Below the pieces are notes generated by a model. That model searched no databases and was not told where the DNA came from. It worked only from the letters and a program-made list of their open reading frames with translations. A DNA stretch of 64,000 nucleotides from an uncultured Flavobacteriales bacterium (GTDB lineage Bacteria; Bacteroidota; Bacteroidia; Flavobacteriales; CAJXXR01), in the NCBI GenBank assembly GCA_913063375.1, contig CAJXXR010000018.1, positions 1-64,000 on the forward strand, written 5' to 3'. Below are positions 16,543-26,916 of the stretch, one piece after another; the stretch's first letter is position 1; each line of letters starts with the position of its first letter. Position numbers and translations under genes: made by a program.

Positions 16543-18033
16543 TCAAGAGGGGATTCTCTCTTCTGACCTTTCATCTAAGCTTAGATTATCAGCCCCCTTC
16601 CCTCTATAAAACAGATCAAGAGTAACGATAAAGGCAAAAGAAGCCCATACAGGTACAGAAGCCTTATCTACATCAAGATAATTATTCAAAATACCGTGGG
16701 AAAAATAAGTAACGTTGGCTAGGATGATTCCTAAAACGAAATTCTTCAGTCTAGGGTCATCAAGAGCAGAATACAATCGGATGGACTTGGTGAAAAAGAC
16801 GATAATAAGAATTAAAACAGAGATCAATCCAGGCACCCCAGTTTCTGCTAATGGACCTAGGTATTCAGAATGTGAATTCCCCATATCCCCTTCCATAGTA
16901 CTGATGATAGTTTTATCATAAGACATTTGCTTTGGTGCATATTGAAATTGATAGGTCCCAGGTCCCCATCCAAATAAAGGTTCTTCCTCCCAAAGGGTAA
17001 TGGCCGAATTCCATCTATTCAACCTTTCCAAGTTGGAGGCATCCGTAGAGATATTACTCATAGACTGAATATGCTCTGAGAAATTCCCTGAAGAATCTTG
17101 CGTATTTTTGGTCAGCATAAAGAAAATCTCCGTTTGAAAGGAAAAGAACATAGTACCTAGAATAACCAATGTGGTTGCTAAAAACCTAAATGAGATTTTC
17201 ATTTTTATAACCACATAAACCCCTAGTGCTAACACTAAGCTCAACCAAGCCGCTCTTGTATACGACAATATAATACCAGCAATCAGAATCATATTGGAAA
17301 TGATAAAGAATATACGGTTCCTATTGGACCATGCCTTATTCCACATTGCCCCTAAGGTAATAGGCAATAGGAAGGCTAAAATAGCACCATAGACTGTATG
17401 ATCTTTAAAGAAAGGGGACATGATAAAGTGAGCTGAAAATTTATCGAACCCTCTAAATCCATGGCGAATAATGGTTACAATCACCACCAATACCATTGAT
17501 AAAGTAAAGAGGTAAATAAAGCGTTGATAATTCTTTATATCCTTAAAGAAGATATGCCCTAAGACAAAGAAGCTGAATATAAACCACAATTTGGATATAA
17601 AAAACTTTGCAGATACCATTGGCATGCTACTCCAAAATACGGTGAACAACATCCAAGCCAAGTAAAATAAAATTGCCTTTGTAATTCCATGTGTCATCAT
17701 CGGTTTGAATCGATCTGCATGAAAGAAACTCTTATATATGGCAATCATCATCAAACCAAAAAGTATAGGCTCAGTAGGCAAAGCCATCTCTACACCCAAA
17801 GGATTGTAGATTCCTAATTCTTCCAAACTGGTAGACAAGGGAGTAAAAAAAGCAACAAATAGCAATAGCGAATTAATCCTAAAAAAGGACCAATACAAAA
17901 TCAAAATCCCTCCTGGAATGACTGCAGCATAGCTAAACTTGTTTTGGGTCATCATATAGACCAAAAACAATACATAGCCCAAACTGATCAGCAATGGGAG
18001 ACGTTTTTTTAATATGTTGATTAATTGAATCAC
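16543..18033 (-). CDS. O-antigen ligase/polymerase family membrane protein
   Basis: The 496-residue protein has about ten hydrophobic segments and the large loop typical of Wzy/WaaL-type enzymes. Its signature region is EEPLFGWGPGTYQFQYAP near residue 350, followed by NSHSEYLGPLAETGVPGL near 386-403. These enzymes polymerise or ligate undecaprenyl-linked oligosaccharides on the outer face of the inner membrane. It overlaps the Wzz gene by four bases and lies in a small polysaccharide locus with a flippase and a glycosyltransferase. Whether it polymerises or ligates cannot be read from the sequence. Confidence 0.87.
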   Translation of the reverse strand: MIQLINILKKRLPLLISLGYVLFLVYMMTQNKFSYAAVIPGGILILYWSFFRINSLLLFVAFFTPLSTSLEELGIYNPLGVEMALPTEPILFGLMMIAIYKSFFHADRFKPMMTHGITKAILFYLAWMLFTVFWSSMPMVSAKFFISKLWFIFSFFVLGHIFFKDIKNYQRFIYLFTLSMVLVVIVTIIRHGFRGFDKFSAHFIMSPFFKDHTVYGAILAFLLPITLGAMWNKAWSNRNRIFFIISNMILIAGIILSYTRAAWLSLVLALGVYVVIKMKISFRFLATTLVILGTMFFSFQTEIFFMLTKNTQDSSGNFSEHIQSMSNISTDASNLERLNRWNSAITLWEEEPLFGWGPGTYQFQYAPKQMSYDKTIISTMEGDMGNSHSEYLGPLAETGVPGLISVLILIIVFFTKSIRLYSALDDPRLKNFVLGIILANVTYFSHGILNNYLDVDKASVPVWASFAFIVTLDLFYRGKGADNLSLDERSEERIPS

Positions 18034-19049
18034 GCAGCGTCTTTAATTTCCTTCACAGACTTAATCACGAACTGTAAAACAAATGTAAAGGCCATAGCAG
18101 CAAATACTGAAGCTACCACAATCAACCAACGAATTGGGTATGATTTTTTAACGGCAGGATAGGCAGAGTTGATCACAAATCTACTAGACATCGTTTCATT
18201 GGCATCTATCAATAAGTTGTCTCTTTGCATACGTACTAAATCGAGGTTTTCCTGTAATAATTCAGAACTTTCCTCCAGTCGCAACCACTCAGCAGCATGG
18301 ATTGCGAGTTTATCTATTTCCTTTTTGATACGATTTCCGCCACTATTATCATTTGCACGTAAAGCAATGGCAAATTGTTCCGTAAGACGTTCTACTTGTA
18401 ATTCTAGTGAGATAACTCCAGCTTTATTGATTTCACGTAAACGGTCATCTTGCCCTTTTAATTCAGCTGTAATTTTATTGAATTGTTTATCCAATACTAC
18501 CAATGCTTCTTGAGCTCTATGACGACGAACCTCGTAATAATACTTGTCTACTAAATCTACTATACGATTAGCCATTAGTGCTGCTGTATCAGGACTAAAG
18601 TCCAATACTTTAACATCTATAGATATATACTTTGTCTTTTTAACGGAGACATTTTGCCCGTACATGAAATACATTAGATTAGTGTATTCCTTATCTTCAG
18701 GGTTTAAGCGGTAGTGCTTACCAAGGTCGAATTCTTCGATAATTTGATTTCTGATTCTATCAGAATTCAGTATTTGAATCAATTGCTCTGTTTCCTCTTC
18801 TTCACCAAATTCCATTACATTTTTACGGTAAGGATTATCCTCCACGGTAAGTGCTTGAGAAACCGAAGGTGTAGTAGTTGCGAAAATGGTCGTTTCCGAT
18901 TTGTATTTAGGGCGAATAAAAGCAGGTCCTGAAAAAATAGCAGATAATACCGCAGCTACTAGGGCTACGATTCCAAATAATTTCCAGTTTCTGATAATAA
19001 AAACAATCAGGTCGTTTGCCTGAAATAGCTTTTGATCTTCTTTCTTCAT
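18030..19049 (-). CDS. Wzz/chain-length determinant family protein
   Basis: The 339-residue protein has two terminal membrane helices (WKLFGIVALVAAVLSAIFSG near residue 24 and WLIVVASVFAAMAFTFVLQF near 303) around a periplasmic coiled-coil domain, as in Wzz/polysaccharide co-polymerases. It should set polymer chain length together with the overlapping Wzy-like gene. It lacks a tyrosine kinase domain. I choose the ATG at 19047-19049 (MKKEDQKLF) over one eight codons upstream because it places the first helix at the usual distance. Confidence 0.87.
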   Translation of the reverse strand: MKKEDQKLFQANDLIVFIIRNWKLFGIVALVAAVLSAIFSGPAFIRPKYKSETTIFATTTPSVSQALTVEDNPYRKNVMEFGEEEETEQLIQILNSDRIRNQIIEEFDLGKHYRLNPEDKEYTNLMYFMYGQNVSVKKTKYISIDVKVLDFSPDTAALMANRIVDLVDKYYYEVRRHRAQEALVVLDKQFNKITAELKGQDDRLREINKAGVISLELQVERLTEQFAIALRANDNSGGNRIKKEIDKLAIHAAEWLRLEESSELLQENLDLVRMQRDNLLIDANETMSSRFVINSAYPAVKKSYPIRWLIVVASVFAAMAFTFVLQFVIKSVKEIKDAA

Positions 19050-19133
19050 AATTTTTACTAAAATAGATGGCAAATATAAAATATCTTATTGCCTAAATAG
19101 AATATTCAGACCGTAAATACAATGATGTACTAT

Positions 19134-20576
19134 TTATCTATCGTATTTAATAATACGGTATAAACCTGGTATAGAAATCATACGTATACCGATGGCCAAT
19201 ACAAAGCCAACAATGATGAATGCAAGCATGCTCAACAACCAGGATTCAAAAAAGTCTTTACTGTAAAAGCCAATAGTAAGCAATACAATGCTGAAACCTG
19301 TGATTTGGGCTATTTGAACAAATGGAAATTTCAAATTCAAATAGCGTTTACATAAAACCACTTGAGCCACGGTCACAAAAAGTTGGGTAATCAAACTAGC
19401 GACTGCAGATCCCAATGCTAGGTATTTTGGGATTAAGAGTAGATTCAGGCCTACATTTACAAAAACAGCTCCTAAAGCCATAATATTCAATGCTTTTAGA
19501 TTCCCATTAGCAGTCAATAAGGTCCCAAATATATACGTGGTTGTAACACATACAAAACACATCATCAGTACTGAAAAGGTGACGGCAGAATAGTGGTGAA
19601 TATCATCATATTTCCAAGCCATAATTTCATCTTGGAAAAAGTAACAGGCAAAACATAGGATTAAAGATCCTGAAAAAATCAATTTAAAAGACAGCATCAC
19701 CAAATCATCTATGGCCTCTTTCTTTTTAAGCATATTGGAAAATATGGGTAATAAGAGTGCTGCAAATAAATAACCAATCATATTGGCTGCTTCAAAGAAT
19801 CGATAGCCCTGGGCATAATATCCGGCTTGTTTAGAGCCATCTTCCAACATTTTCTCTAACATGACACTATCGCTTCGGAAATAGAAGCTCATCAACAATA
19901 CGAGTAAAGCATAGGGGTAACTTTGCTTTAATATCATCAGTGAAAATACTTTATTGAAAGAAAACTTAACCTTCTCCGTCTTCGAACTTAATAATAAGAA
20001 CGTAACAATTGCCGTTATCAAATATGAAAAGGTCTGTGCATATACAAACCATTCTATTTGAAAAGCTTGCTCAGTAACTCCACCCCACAGCAGGACCGAA
20101 CAAATAATAATGAGCAGCAATCTATCTAAAATAGAAATCAGACTATCGTGTTTAAACATGTGTAGACCACTCAGGTTGGACCTGAGGTACAAAATCACGG
20201 CTACTATACTTTGATTCAGAGCAAGGAAAGCTAAAAGGTGAATTTCGTTGGACCGAAAGCCCCACCAAAAACCAAGTCCTAGGGTTATTAAAATATAAAA
20301 AAAGGAAAGTAGCAATTTCAAACTCAACACCTTAGACAAGTGTTTCCCCATTAATTGCTGATTTTGGGCAATATTTTTGGTGTTGAAATTGGTTATTCCT
20401 AAATCTAAAAAAATGTTCAGTAGGAAAGTGAAATTGATGATCGCAAAATAATTCCCATAGCTTTCAGGGCCTACCCTATTTAGAATCTCGGCATCAATAC
20501 CCAAGATATAAAAAGGCTTAACCAAGAGGTTGAGCAATAAGAGAAAAAGTAGATTTACAATAAACTTCTTTTGCAT
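19134..20576 (-). CDS. Oligosaccharide flippase (Wzx/PST family)
   Basis: The 480-residue protein has about 12-14 hydrophobic segments. It shows family traits such as GPESYGNYFAIINFTFLLNI near residue 36, DLGITNFNTKNIA near 58-70 and a central YYAQGYRFFEAANMIG. It would flip lipid-linked sugar units across the inner membrane for the Wzy/Wzz proteins encoded next to it. It is 84 bases upstream of the wzz-like gene on the same strand. Confidence 0.86.
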   Translation of the reverse strand: MQKKFIVNLLFLLLLNLLVKPFYILGIDAEILNRVGPESYGNYFAIINFTFLLNIFLDLGITNFNTKNIAQNQQLMGKHLSKVLSLKLLLSFFYILITLGLGFWWGFRSNEIHLLAFLALNQSIVAVILYLRSNLSGLHMFKHDSLISILDRLLLIIICSVLLWGGVTEQAFQIEWFVYAQTFSYLITAIVTFLLLSSKTEKVKFSFNKVFSLMILKQSYPYALLVLLMSFYFRSDSVMLEKMLEDGSKQAGYYAQGYRFFEAANMIGYLFAALLLPIFSNMLKKKEAIDDLVMLSFKLIFSGSLILCFACYFFQDEIMAWKYDDIHHYSAVTFSVLMMCFVCVTTTYIFGTLLTANGNLKALNIMALGAVFVNVGLNLLLIPKYLALGSAVASLITQLFVTVAQVVLCKRYLNLKFPFVQIAQITGFSIVLLTIGFYSKDFFESWLLSMLAFIIVGFVLAIGIRMISIPGLYRIIKYDR

Positions 20577-20737
20577 TGGTAATTACCTTTTACAATCATA
20601 GCATAAGCTAGACAATCTTATCAAAAATAAAAAAGGTCTTTGCTACAGCTTGTATAATTAAATAGAGGATTTAAAGTAGCAACGGCAAAAAAAAGAAATT
20701 CGTATCATATAGACAATAAAAATTTTACATTTGCTTC

Positions 20738-21871
20738 ATGAATATTGGTGTCAACACACGATTATTATTAAAAGATAAACTGGAAGGTATAGGAAGGTTT
20801 ACAGCAGAAAGCTTAGCTAGAATCTGTAATTCTCATCCTGAGCACACCTTTTTCTTTTTCTTTGACCGCGCTTACGATGCCTCTTTCGTATTTGCAGAAA
20901 ATGTGATACCTATTGTTGTTTCACCGCAAGCCAGACATCCTATTTTATGGAAAATTTGGTTTGACTGGAGTTTACCACGTCTGTTCAAAAAACATCAAAT
21001 TGATATATTCTTTTCTCCGGAAGGCTATTTATCCAAGCGTACATCTATTCCACAGGTAAATGTTATCCACGACTTAAATTTCGTTCATCAACCCAAGGAC
21101 GTACCTGGATGGGCAGGAAGGTACCTGAGGACTGAATTCCCTCTCTTTGCTAAAAAAGCAAAACATATTCTTACCGTTTCCAACTACAGTAAGCAAGATT
21201 TGGCGAAGACCTATAAACTGGATCCAGCAAAAATAGCTATCTGTTATAATGGTGTTGGTGATCATTTTTCACCAAAATCTGAAGAAATAAAACAAAATTT
21301 AAGAAGTAAATATACAGATGGTCATACATATATTCTGTACTTGGGAGCCATTCACCCAAGAAAAAACATCACCAGAATGCTACAGGCCTTTGAAAAATTC
21401 AAGACTCAGAATCAGAGCAGTCTAAAATTTTTGATAGCCGGTAAAAAAATGTGGTGGACAGATGAAATGGAAGCTCAACTTAAGACGATGAACTTTGCTA
21501 GCGATGTAATTTTCACGGGACATGTTCCGCAAACCGAACTACCTGAAATTTATTCAGCAGCAGAATGCTTAGTCTATATTTCCTATTTTGAAGGATTTGG
21601 AATACCCATGATAGAATCCATGAAATCCGGGACTCCTGTTTTGGCCTCTAGTACTAGTTGCCTACCAGAAATTGCAGAAAATGCTGCACTTTTTGTGGAC
21701 CCCTATTCAGTAGATGACATTTCTAAAAAACTACACATTATTCTCACAGATAAAGGTATATCTCAATCTTTAGTAGAAAAAGGATTGCAGAGAGCAAGCT
21801 ATTTCACTTGGGATAGAACTGCCGAAATCATCTGGGACACTATTGAAAACACCTATGCTAGAAGCCTTTAA
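20738..21871 (+). CDS. Glycosyltransferase family 4 protein
   Basis: This 377-residue protein has the GT-B fold pattern of GT4 retaining glycosyltransferases. An N-terminal Rossmann domain ends near NVIHDLNFVHQP and ILTVSNYSKQDLA. A C-terminal nucleotide-sugar domain follows, with YLGAIHPRKNITRMLQAF and the ExxxxxxxE motif EGFGIPMIESMKSGTP near residue 288. It would add a sugar during surface-polysaccharide assembly at the cytoplasmic membrane face. The gene is divergent from the flippase gene and its 3' end overlaps rnhB. Confidence 0.88.
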   Translation: MNIGVNTRLLLKDKLEGIGRFTAESLARICNSHPEHTFFFFFDRAYDASFVFAENVIPIVVSPQARHPILWKIWFDWSLPRLFKKHQIDIFFSPEGYLSKRTSIPQVNVIHDLNFVHQPKDVPGWAGRYLRTEFPLFAKKAKHILTVSNYSKQDLAKTYKLDPAKIAICYNGVGDHFSPKSEEIKQNLRSKYTDGHTYILYLGAIHPRKNITRMLQAFEKFKTQNQSSLKFLIAGKKMWWTDEMEAQLKTMNFASDVIFTGHVPQTELPEIYSAAECLVYISYFEGFGIPMIESMKSGTPVLASSTSCLPEIAENAALFVDPYSVDDISKKLHIILTDKGISQSLVEKGLQRASYFTWDRTAEIIWDTIENTYARSL

Positions 21872-22454
21872 AACCGCAGGGATAATGGAAGCAGGTACCG
21901 ATGAAGCAGGCCGAGGTTGCCTAGCTGGTCCTGTAGTTGCCGCTGCCGTTATTTTATCACCAGATTTCCCTATCGAAGCGCTAAATGATTCAAAAAAGCT
22001 GACAGAGAAAAAGAGATATGCCCTTAGACCCTTGATTGAGGAATCTGCCATAGCATGGGCCGTTGGGATTGTTGAAGCTGATGAGATTGACAAAATTAAC
22101 ATTCTAAACGCCTCCTTTCTTGCTATGCATAGAGCATTGGATCAACTTAGCACTAGGCCAGAACATATCCTAGTAGATGGCAATAGGTTTAATGCCTATA
22201 AAGACATCGCACATAGTTGTGAAATAAAAGGTGATGGTAGGTACCAAAGCATTGCAGCAGCATCCATATTGGCAAAAACATATAGAGATGATATTATGCA
22301 AGCATTACATGAAAAGTATGCTGTCTATGGCTGGAATCAGAACAAAGGCTATCCAACCAAAAAACACAGAGCTGCCATCGCTGAATTTGGCCCTTGTATT
22401 CTACACCGCAACAGCTTTAAATTACTTCCCACCGAATTGACCTTGGATTTATAG
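21855..22454 (+). CDS. rnhB: Ribonuclease HII
   Basis: RNase HII cleaves the RNA strand of RNA-DNA hybrids and starts ribonucleotide excision repair. The N-terminus has the catalytic EAGTDEAGRGCLAGPVVAAA, followed by LNDSKKLTEKKR and later ILVDG and KGDGRYQSIAAASILAKTYRD, the expected catalytic acidic positions. I start at the ATG at 21855, giving 199 residues; a TTG four codons upstream is also open. It overlaps the glycosyltransferase gene by 17 bases, so translation is likely coupled. Confidence 0.93.
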   Translation: MLEAFKTAGIMEAGTDEAGRGCLAGPVVAAAVILSPDFPIEALNDSKKLTEKKRYALRPLIEESAIAWAVGIVEADEIDKINILNASFLAMHRALDQLSTRPEHILVDGNRFNAYKDIAHSCEIKGDGRYQSIAAASILAKTYRDDIMQALHEKYAVYGWNQNKGYPTKKHRAAIAEFGPCILHRNSFKLLPTELTLDL

Positions 22455-22500
22455 CATTAATAGCTACTTTTAGCAATCACTTATTTCAACTAGCCATTTC

Positions 22501-25119
22501 ATGAGATTAAGTTTTAGAACACTTATTCCTACCCTACTTATCCTCCTCATCTGTATTGTTTCTTGTAACAATCTTTCGCAGAAAAAGAATAGTCTTATTA
22601 AGGCCATTCCTACTTCTGCTTTTGTTGTAATGGAAACCCAAGATATTCATGCTTTACTTTCTGAGATGGGAGACAACGAATACTTGTCCAGACTTACCAA
22701 TATGCATCAGTTGGAGAATCTTAAAGGTCAGTTCTCCAAATTGGTTCTAAGGCTACGTGAGCAGAAAATCCAATTGAATTTGGACGAAGCCGTAGCATTT
22801 TCCATTCATAAAACGGGGAGTGAACAAAGTGACCTTCTTTTCACCACCAAAATAAAAGAAAGCGATTTTAATTTGCAGGAGGTAATTTCAAAATTGTCCA
22901 ACTTTACTAGAGTGACAGAAAGAACCTATGATGAAAATTTAATCTATTCCATAGACAATGAGGGCTTACGATTCTACTTTGCCTATGTAAATGAATACCT
23001 TTTTCTAACAAAGAATAGTGGTTTGATCTCCGATGCAATGAGACAATGTAGAGCGGAACATAACTTGTTGGACAATTCTACATTTTCTAAAGTATATAAG
23101 ACTGCCAATCAAAAGGATATTCTGAATGTTTTCGTGCATACAGATGGCCTCAAAACCGCACTGACACCACACAGTAGGGCAAAGTTTAGAGATGTAAGGA
23201 ATTTTTCAGATTGGATGGCCTTAGACCTTAGCCTAGGGGATAATTACCTGTTGTTTAACGGGATTAGCAGTACAAAGGACTCCTTGAATAGCGTTCATAA
23301 TTATTTCAAAGGGCAAAAGGCACAAAGCCCAAAATTGTTTGAAATAGCACCTCGAAATACAGAATTTTTAATCTCCTACCATTTTGAAGAGTACCCTCTT
23401 TTTTTCAGAAACAAAAAGAGACAATTGGATCGGAAAGGAAAATTCACACGGCTTAAAAATTCAGTAAAGAAACTACCCATCAATACCGTTGGTTTACAAG
23501 AATTTCTGGGGGAAGAATTTGGCTATTTAATGGTTGGTAAAAAAATAGGCCATGAAAACAATATGGGGATCGCAAAAATTCAGGAAGCCAACAAATTCAT
23601 GGAGCAACTTTCTGTAATTAGTGACAGCCTAGAGAACTATCGTGAATACGCATTATTTCAACTTAACAGTGCAACCCTTTGTGAATATTTATTTGGAGAA
23701 GATTTTAGAAACTTCAAAAGGCCCTACTGGACAGTAATAGACAATTATTGGGTCTTTTCCATATCCAAAACCAATTTAAGACATACCATAAACGAACACC
23801 TTTTAGAACATAGTTTAGCAGACCAAGAAAATTTCCAAAAGCTAAGAGAAAATTTATCCAACACCTCTAATATCTGGATGTATGGGGCCAATATGGGAAA
23901 TAAAAGTCACTTCAATCAACTTTTGAAAAAGGAGTATTTACCGAAATGGCAAAAAAGCATTACTCAATTAGACTACTTTGAAGGTTGGATGTTACAAATG
24001 AATAACCAATCAGATTTATTCAATGTAAATATCACCACTAAATTAAAGGAGGAAAGAGCACAAACCTTGGTTCATTCTGAGTGGTCTATCAACCTAGACA
24101 ATCCTATTAATAGATCCATTGAGAAGGTTTGGAATCACCATTCTGAGGAATGGGAATTACTAATTCAAGATGAAGGCAATATTGTATACCTCTTAACTAC
24201 TGGGGGCGATATAAAATGGACAAAGCAATTGGATGAACAAATATTGGGGAAAGTTCATCAAGTAGACTTGTACAAAAATAAGCGTTTACAAATGATGTTT
24301 AATACCGCTAGCAAGGTATATGCAATTGATAGAAATGGAGAGAATGTAGATGGCTATCCATTTGAGCTACATGACGATTCTGAACTAGGAATGGCTGTAT
24401 TTGACTATGACAATAACCGAAATTATCGATTGGTGATTCCGACCGTACATAGTTTGAAAATGCTAGATGGAAAAGGAGGTAAAGTTAAAGGATGGTTAGG
24501 TCATCGAATTAGACCAAAAACGCTAACCACACCTGTTCATTATAGTATAAAGGGTAAGGATTATATTCTGACGGTAACCGAAAAATCTGAAGTTTTAGTT
24601 TTAGATAGAAAAGGAGAAGAAAGACTGGAACTAAAACAAAAATTCAATGTGGATGCCAGTACCAAAATCTTACTAAATGAACGTTCTAAACATCCCCAAT
24701 TTGAATTTGTAGACACCACAGGATTTTTGGTTCAAATTGGTTTAAATGGAAAAGTAGAAAGATCAGAATTCCTTACTGAAGGTGAAGTCCCTTCAGGGCG
24801 ATATTTAGATAGCCAATTTATTATAGATGATTTTGAACTTACGAATACAGATCAGAATTTCTCCTTTGATTTAGGAGAAAGTAACCAATATGAAATAGCC
24901 GAATTTAAGGGGAACAATGAAGCCTACCTAGCTATATGTTTGAATAGTCAACACAAAACCTACTTAGTGGACATGCAGGGTGAAGTAGTGAGTGGCTTTC
25001 CTGTATATGGAAATACAGGTGTCTTTATTGACAGACTTAATGACCACCAATTAAATCTAATTGTAGGTTCTAAGGAAGGAAGTCTATATAAGTATATAGT
25101 ATCGCCAACTGAGGAATAA
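22501..25119 (+). CDS. Large lipoprotein, DUF3352-like N-terminal region and propeller-like C-terminal region
   Basis: The 872-residue protein has a lipoprotein signal (LICIVSC, Cys about residue 22). The first half resembles DUF3352-type proteins in pattern (AIPTSAFVVMETQDIHALL, later ISYHFEEYPLFF). The C-terminal third, after about residue 545, has blade-like repeats such as VYAIDRNGENVDGYPF, VLDRKGEERLEL, LVDMQGEVVSGFPVYG and a final GSKEGSLYKYIV, typical of PQQ/YVTN-like beta-propellers. It lies 46 bases after rnhB. I know no assigned function. Confidence 0.75.
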   Translation: MRLSFRTLIPTLLILLICIVSCNNLSQKKNSLIKAIPTSAFVVMETQDIHALLSEMGDNEYLSRLTNMHQLENLKGQFSKLVLRLREQKIQLNLDEAVAFSIHKTGSEQSDLLFTTKIKESDFNLQEVISKLSNFTRVTERTYDENLIYSIDNEGLRFYFAYVNEYLFLTKNSGLISDAMRQCRAEHNLLDNSTFSKVYKTANQKDILNVFVHTDGLKTALTPHSRAKFRDVRNFSDWMALDLSLGDNYLLFNGISSTKDSLNSVHNYFKGQKAQSPKLFEIAPRNTEFLISYHFEEYPLFFRNKKRQLDRKGKFTRLKNSVKKLPINTVGLQEFLGEEFGYLMVGKKIGHENNMGIAKIQEANKFMEQLSVISDSLENYREYALFQLNSATLCEYLFGEDFRNFKRPYWTVIDNYWVFSISKTNLRHTINEHLLEHSLADQENFQKLRENLSNTSNIWMYGANMGNKSHFNQLLKKEYLPKWQKSITQLDYFEGWMLQMNNQSDLFNVNITTKLKEERAQTLVHSEWSINLDNPINRSIEKVWNHHSEEWELLIQDEGNIVYLLTTGGDIKWTKQLDEQILGKVHQVDLYKNKRLQMMFNTASKVYAIDRNGENVDGYPFELHDDSELGMAVFDYDNNRNYRLVIPTVHSLKMLDGKGGKVKGWLGHRIRPKTLTTPVHYSIKGKDYILTVTEKSEVLVLDRKGEERLELKQKFNVDASTKILLNERSKHPQFEFVDTTGFLVQIGLNGKVERSEFLTEGEVPSGRYLDSQFIIDDFELTNTDQNFSFDLGESNQYEIAEFKGNNEAYLAICLNSQHKTYLVDMQGEVVSGFPVYGNTGVFIDRLNDHQLNLIVGSKEGSLYKYIVSPTEE

Positions 25120-25140
25120 TAGCCCTATTTTATTTAGGAT

Positions 25141-26904
25141 CTATTTATCGTAGAAATTCCAGTTCAGACCAAACTTTATCCTTGGCTCTACCCATGTATA
25201 ATGTGGTGCAATAAAAATATCTTTATCACTAAACAAGCCATTGATATTTTCATATTTAAGAAAAGCTTTTAAACTTTTCACACGCACATTTAGAAATAGA
25301 TCCACCATAGGATAGTTTCCAATTTCGACTTCATCTGCAATATAGAAAACCGATGTTGCGGCCATATAGGAAGGGGCATTATACGCAGAAAAATAATTCA
25401 CCTGTGCACCTACTTGAAGATCATTCTTTCCAAAAATTACAGATTGGTGATACACTTGCAATCTAGTCGTCCAATCTGGAAGCCTCATAATTTCACTATC
25501 CGTTTCTTGCCAAACTGCTTTTAGGGTAGCGCCCCATTTTTTCCACTTAAATCGTTTAGAAACCTCCACTTGAATTAACTCTTGCTTTTCAGACTTCTGC
25601 TCGGGCCTTGCTAATTCATTATAGTAGATCCAATTATTCAAACTATAATAATTCGCTTGAATTTTAAATTTTTGCTTGCTATCCTTTACAAAGGCATACA
25701 ACCTTTGAGATTCTGTATGTTTGAAATCATTCATCCAACTTAGGTGATTTCCAGAATAAGAACGCATAAATAATTCAGGGAAACGCTCTGTATATTCGTA
25801 ACCTACTTCAAAGTCTTTCACTATCTGACTAGCCAAACTCCATGAATTAGCTCTTTCATTAAAAAGTGTACTTTTTTCAGAATGAAATGTATATTTCACC
25901 AAGCTTTTTAAGACATCGATTTCCAAATTAAGGGCTTGTCTATCTTGATTCTCTGTAAAAATTCCTGTTGTGAAATTATCGAATTGGATACCATAACCAA
26001 CCTTTGCGTCTAGCACTGCTTTGATTCCATAATGCCATTCCAACTGATGACCAAAAGTCTGAAATCCAATACTGTCATTTGTCTCATCCGTATCGAGAAT
26101 GGAAGGGTAATAATTAGCTATAATTGTACCTTCAACATTGGCTTGGAAATCTGGATTCTCATCGGTATATAGCTCTTCTTGATTTCGGTAATTGGACCTA
26201 AGACTTAAATAACTATAGTTCGAAAAGGAATTCTCTTTACGTAAATCATACTTTTGATTTAATTCCAAAGTAGTATTCCATTGTTCAATCTTTGCCTTAT
26301 CCAATCTTACTGGATAGACTTTTTCATTACTGAAGGCTTCGTTAATGTACAACGAATCTGAAGCAAGACCTCCGTTCTCTTGAGAACTTATAGTATTGTA
26401 TCTGGCATATACATTTGCACTATATCTGCTTTTTTCTGGATGATACTTCACCAATAAACTCGTAGTAGCATGCCGAGCCTTTTGATTAATAAAAAAACCT
26501 TCTGATAATATTTTACTGTAATCTAACCCAAAAGAAAATTGTTTGAACTGCTGAGAATGATAGGCCGAAATATATTGCCCTTCATCATTGGCCGGCATAT
26601 AATTTAAACGTGTAAAGCGATCATAGCGACTAAAAAGAAAGTGTTCCTTATTTCTGATATATCCTTGATAAGCATTGGTCTTAAATCCAAGGCTATCTTC
26701 ACTAAGTCCAAAAATCATATTTTGAATAGCTGCTCCTTCATTGGCTATTCCGAATTGTCCAAATCGATCATTCTGATTAATATGAAATTGATTCAAATTC
26801 TGAATATCCAACCCATTCTGCTCCTTTTGAAAGGCCAAACTGTCTTGAGCATAAAGCTTCGTAGCGCCCAATAAAAGAGCCAATAATGTATAAACTATTC
26901 TCAT
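25141..26904 (-). CDS. Putative outer-membrane porin (Porin_10 family)
   Basis: The 587-residue product has a signal peptide ending in YAQ and is rich in alternating aromatic and polar strands to the C-terminus (RIKFGLNWNFYDK). The N-terminal segment NQNDRFGQFGIANEGAAIQN and repeated YARYNT/YSYLSLRSNY strands match the Bacteroidota 'putative porin' family as I recall it. It would form a beta-barrel in the outer membrane. Its substrate is unknown. It lies 12 bases downstream of marC on the same strand, so co-transcription is possible. Confidence 0.78.
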   Translation of the reverse strand: MRIVYTLLALLLGATKLYAQDSLAFQKEQNGLDIQNLNQFHINQNDRFGQFGIANEGAAIQNMIFGLSEDSLGFKTNAYQGYIRNKEHFLFSRYDRFTRLNYMPANDEGQYISAYHSQQFKQFSFGLDYSKILSEGFFINQKARHATTSLLVKYHPEKSRYSANVYARYNTISSQENGGLASDSLYINEAFSNEKVYPVRLDKAKIEQWNTTLELNQKYDLRKENSFSNYSYLSLRSNYRNQEELYTDENPDFQANVEGTIIANYYPSILDTDETNDSIGFQTFGHQLEWHYGIKAVLDAKVGYGIQFDNFTTGIFTENQDRQALNLEIDVLKSLVKYTFHSEKSTLFNERANSWSLASQIVKDFEVGYEYTERFPELFMRSYSGNHLSWMNDFKHTESQRLYAFVKDSKQKFKIQANYYSLNNWIYYNELARPEQKSEKQELIQVEVSKRFKWKKWGATLKAVWQETDSEIMRLPDWTTRLQVYHQSVIFGKNDLQVGAQVNYFSAYNAPSYMAATSVFYIADEVEIGNYPMVDLFLNVRVKSLKAFLKYENINGLFSDKDIFIAPHYTWVEPRIKFGLNWNFYDK

Positions 26905-26916
26905 ATTAAGTAGCCA

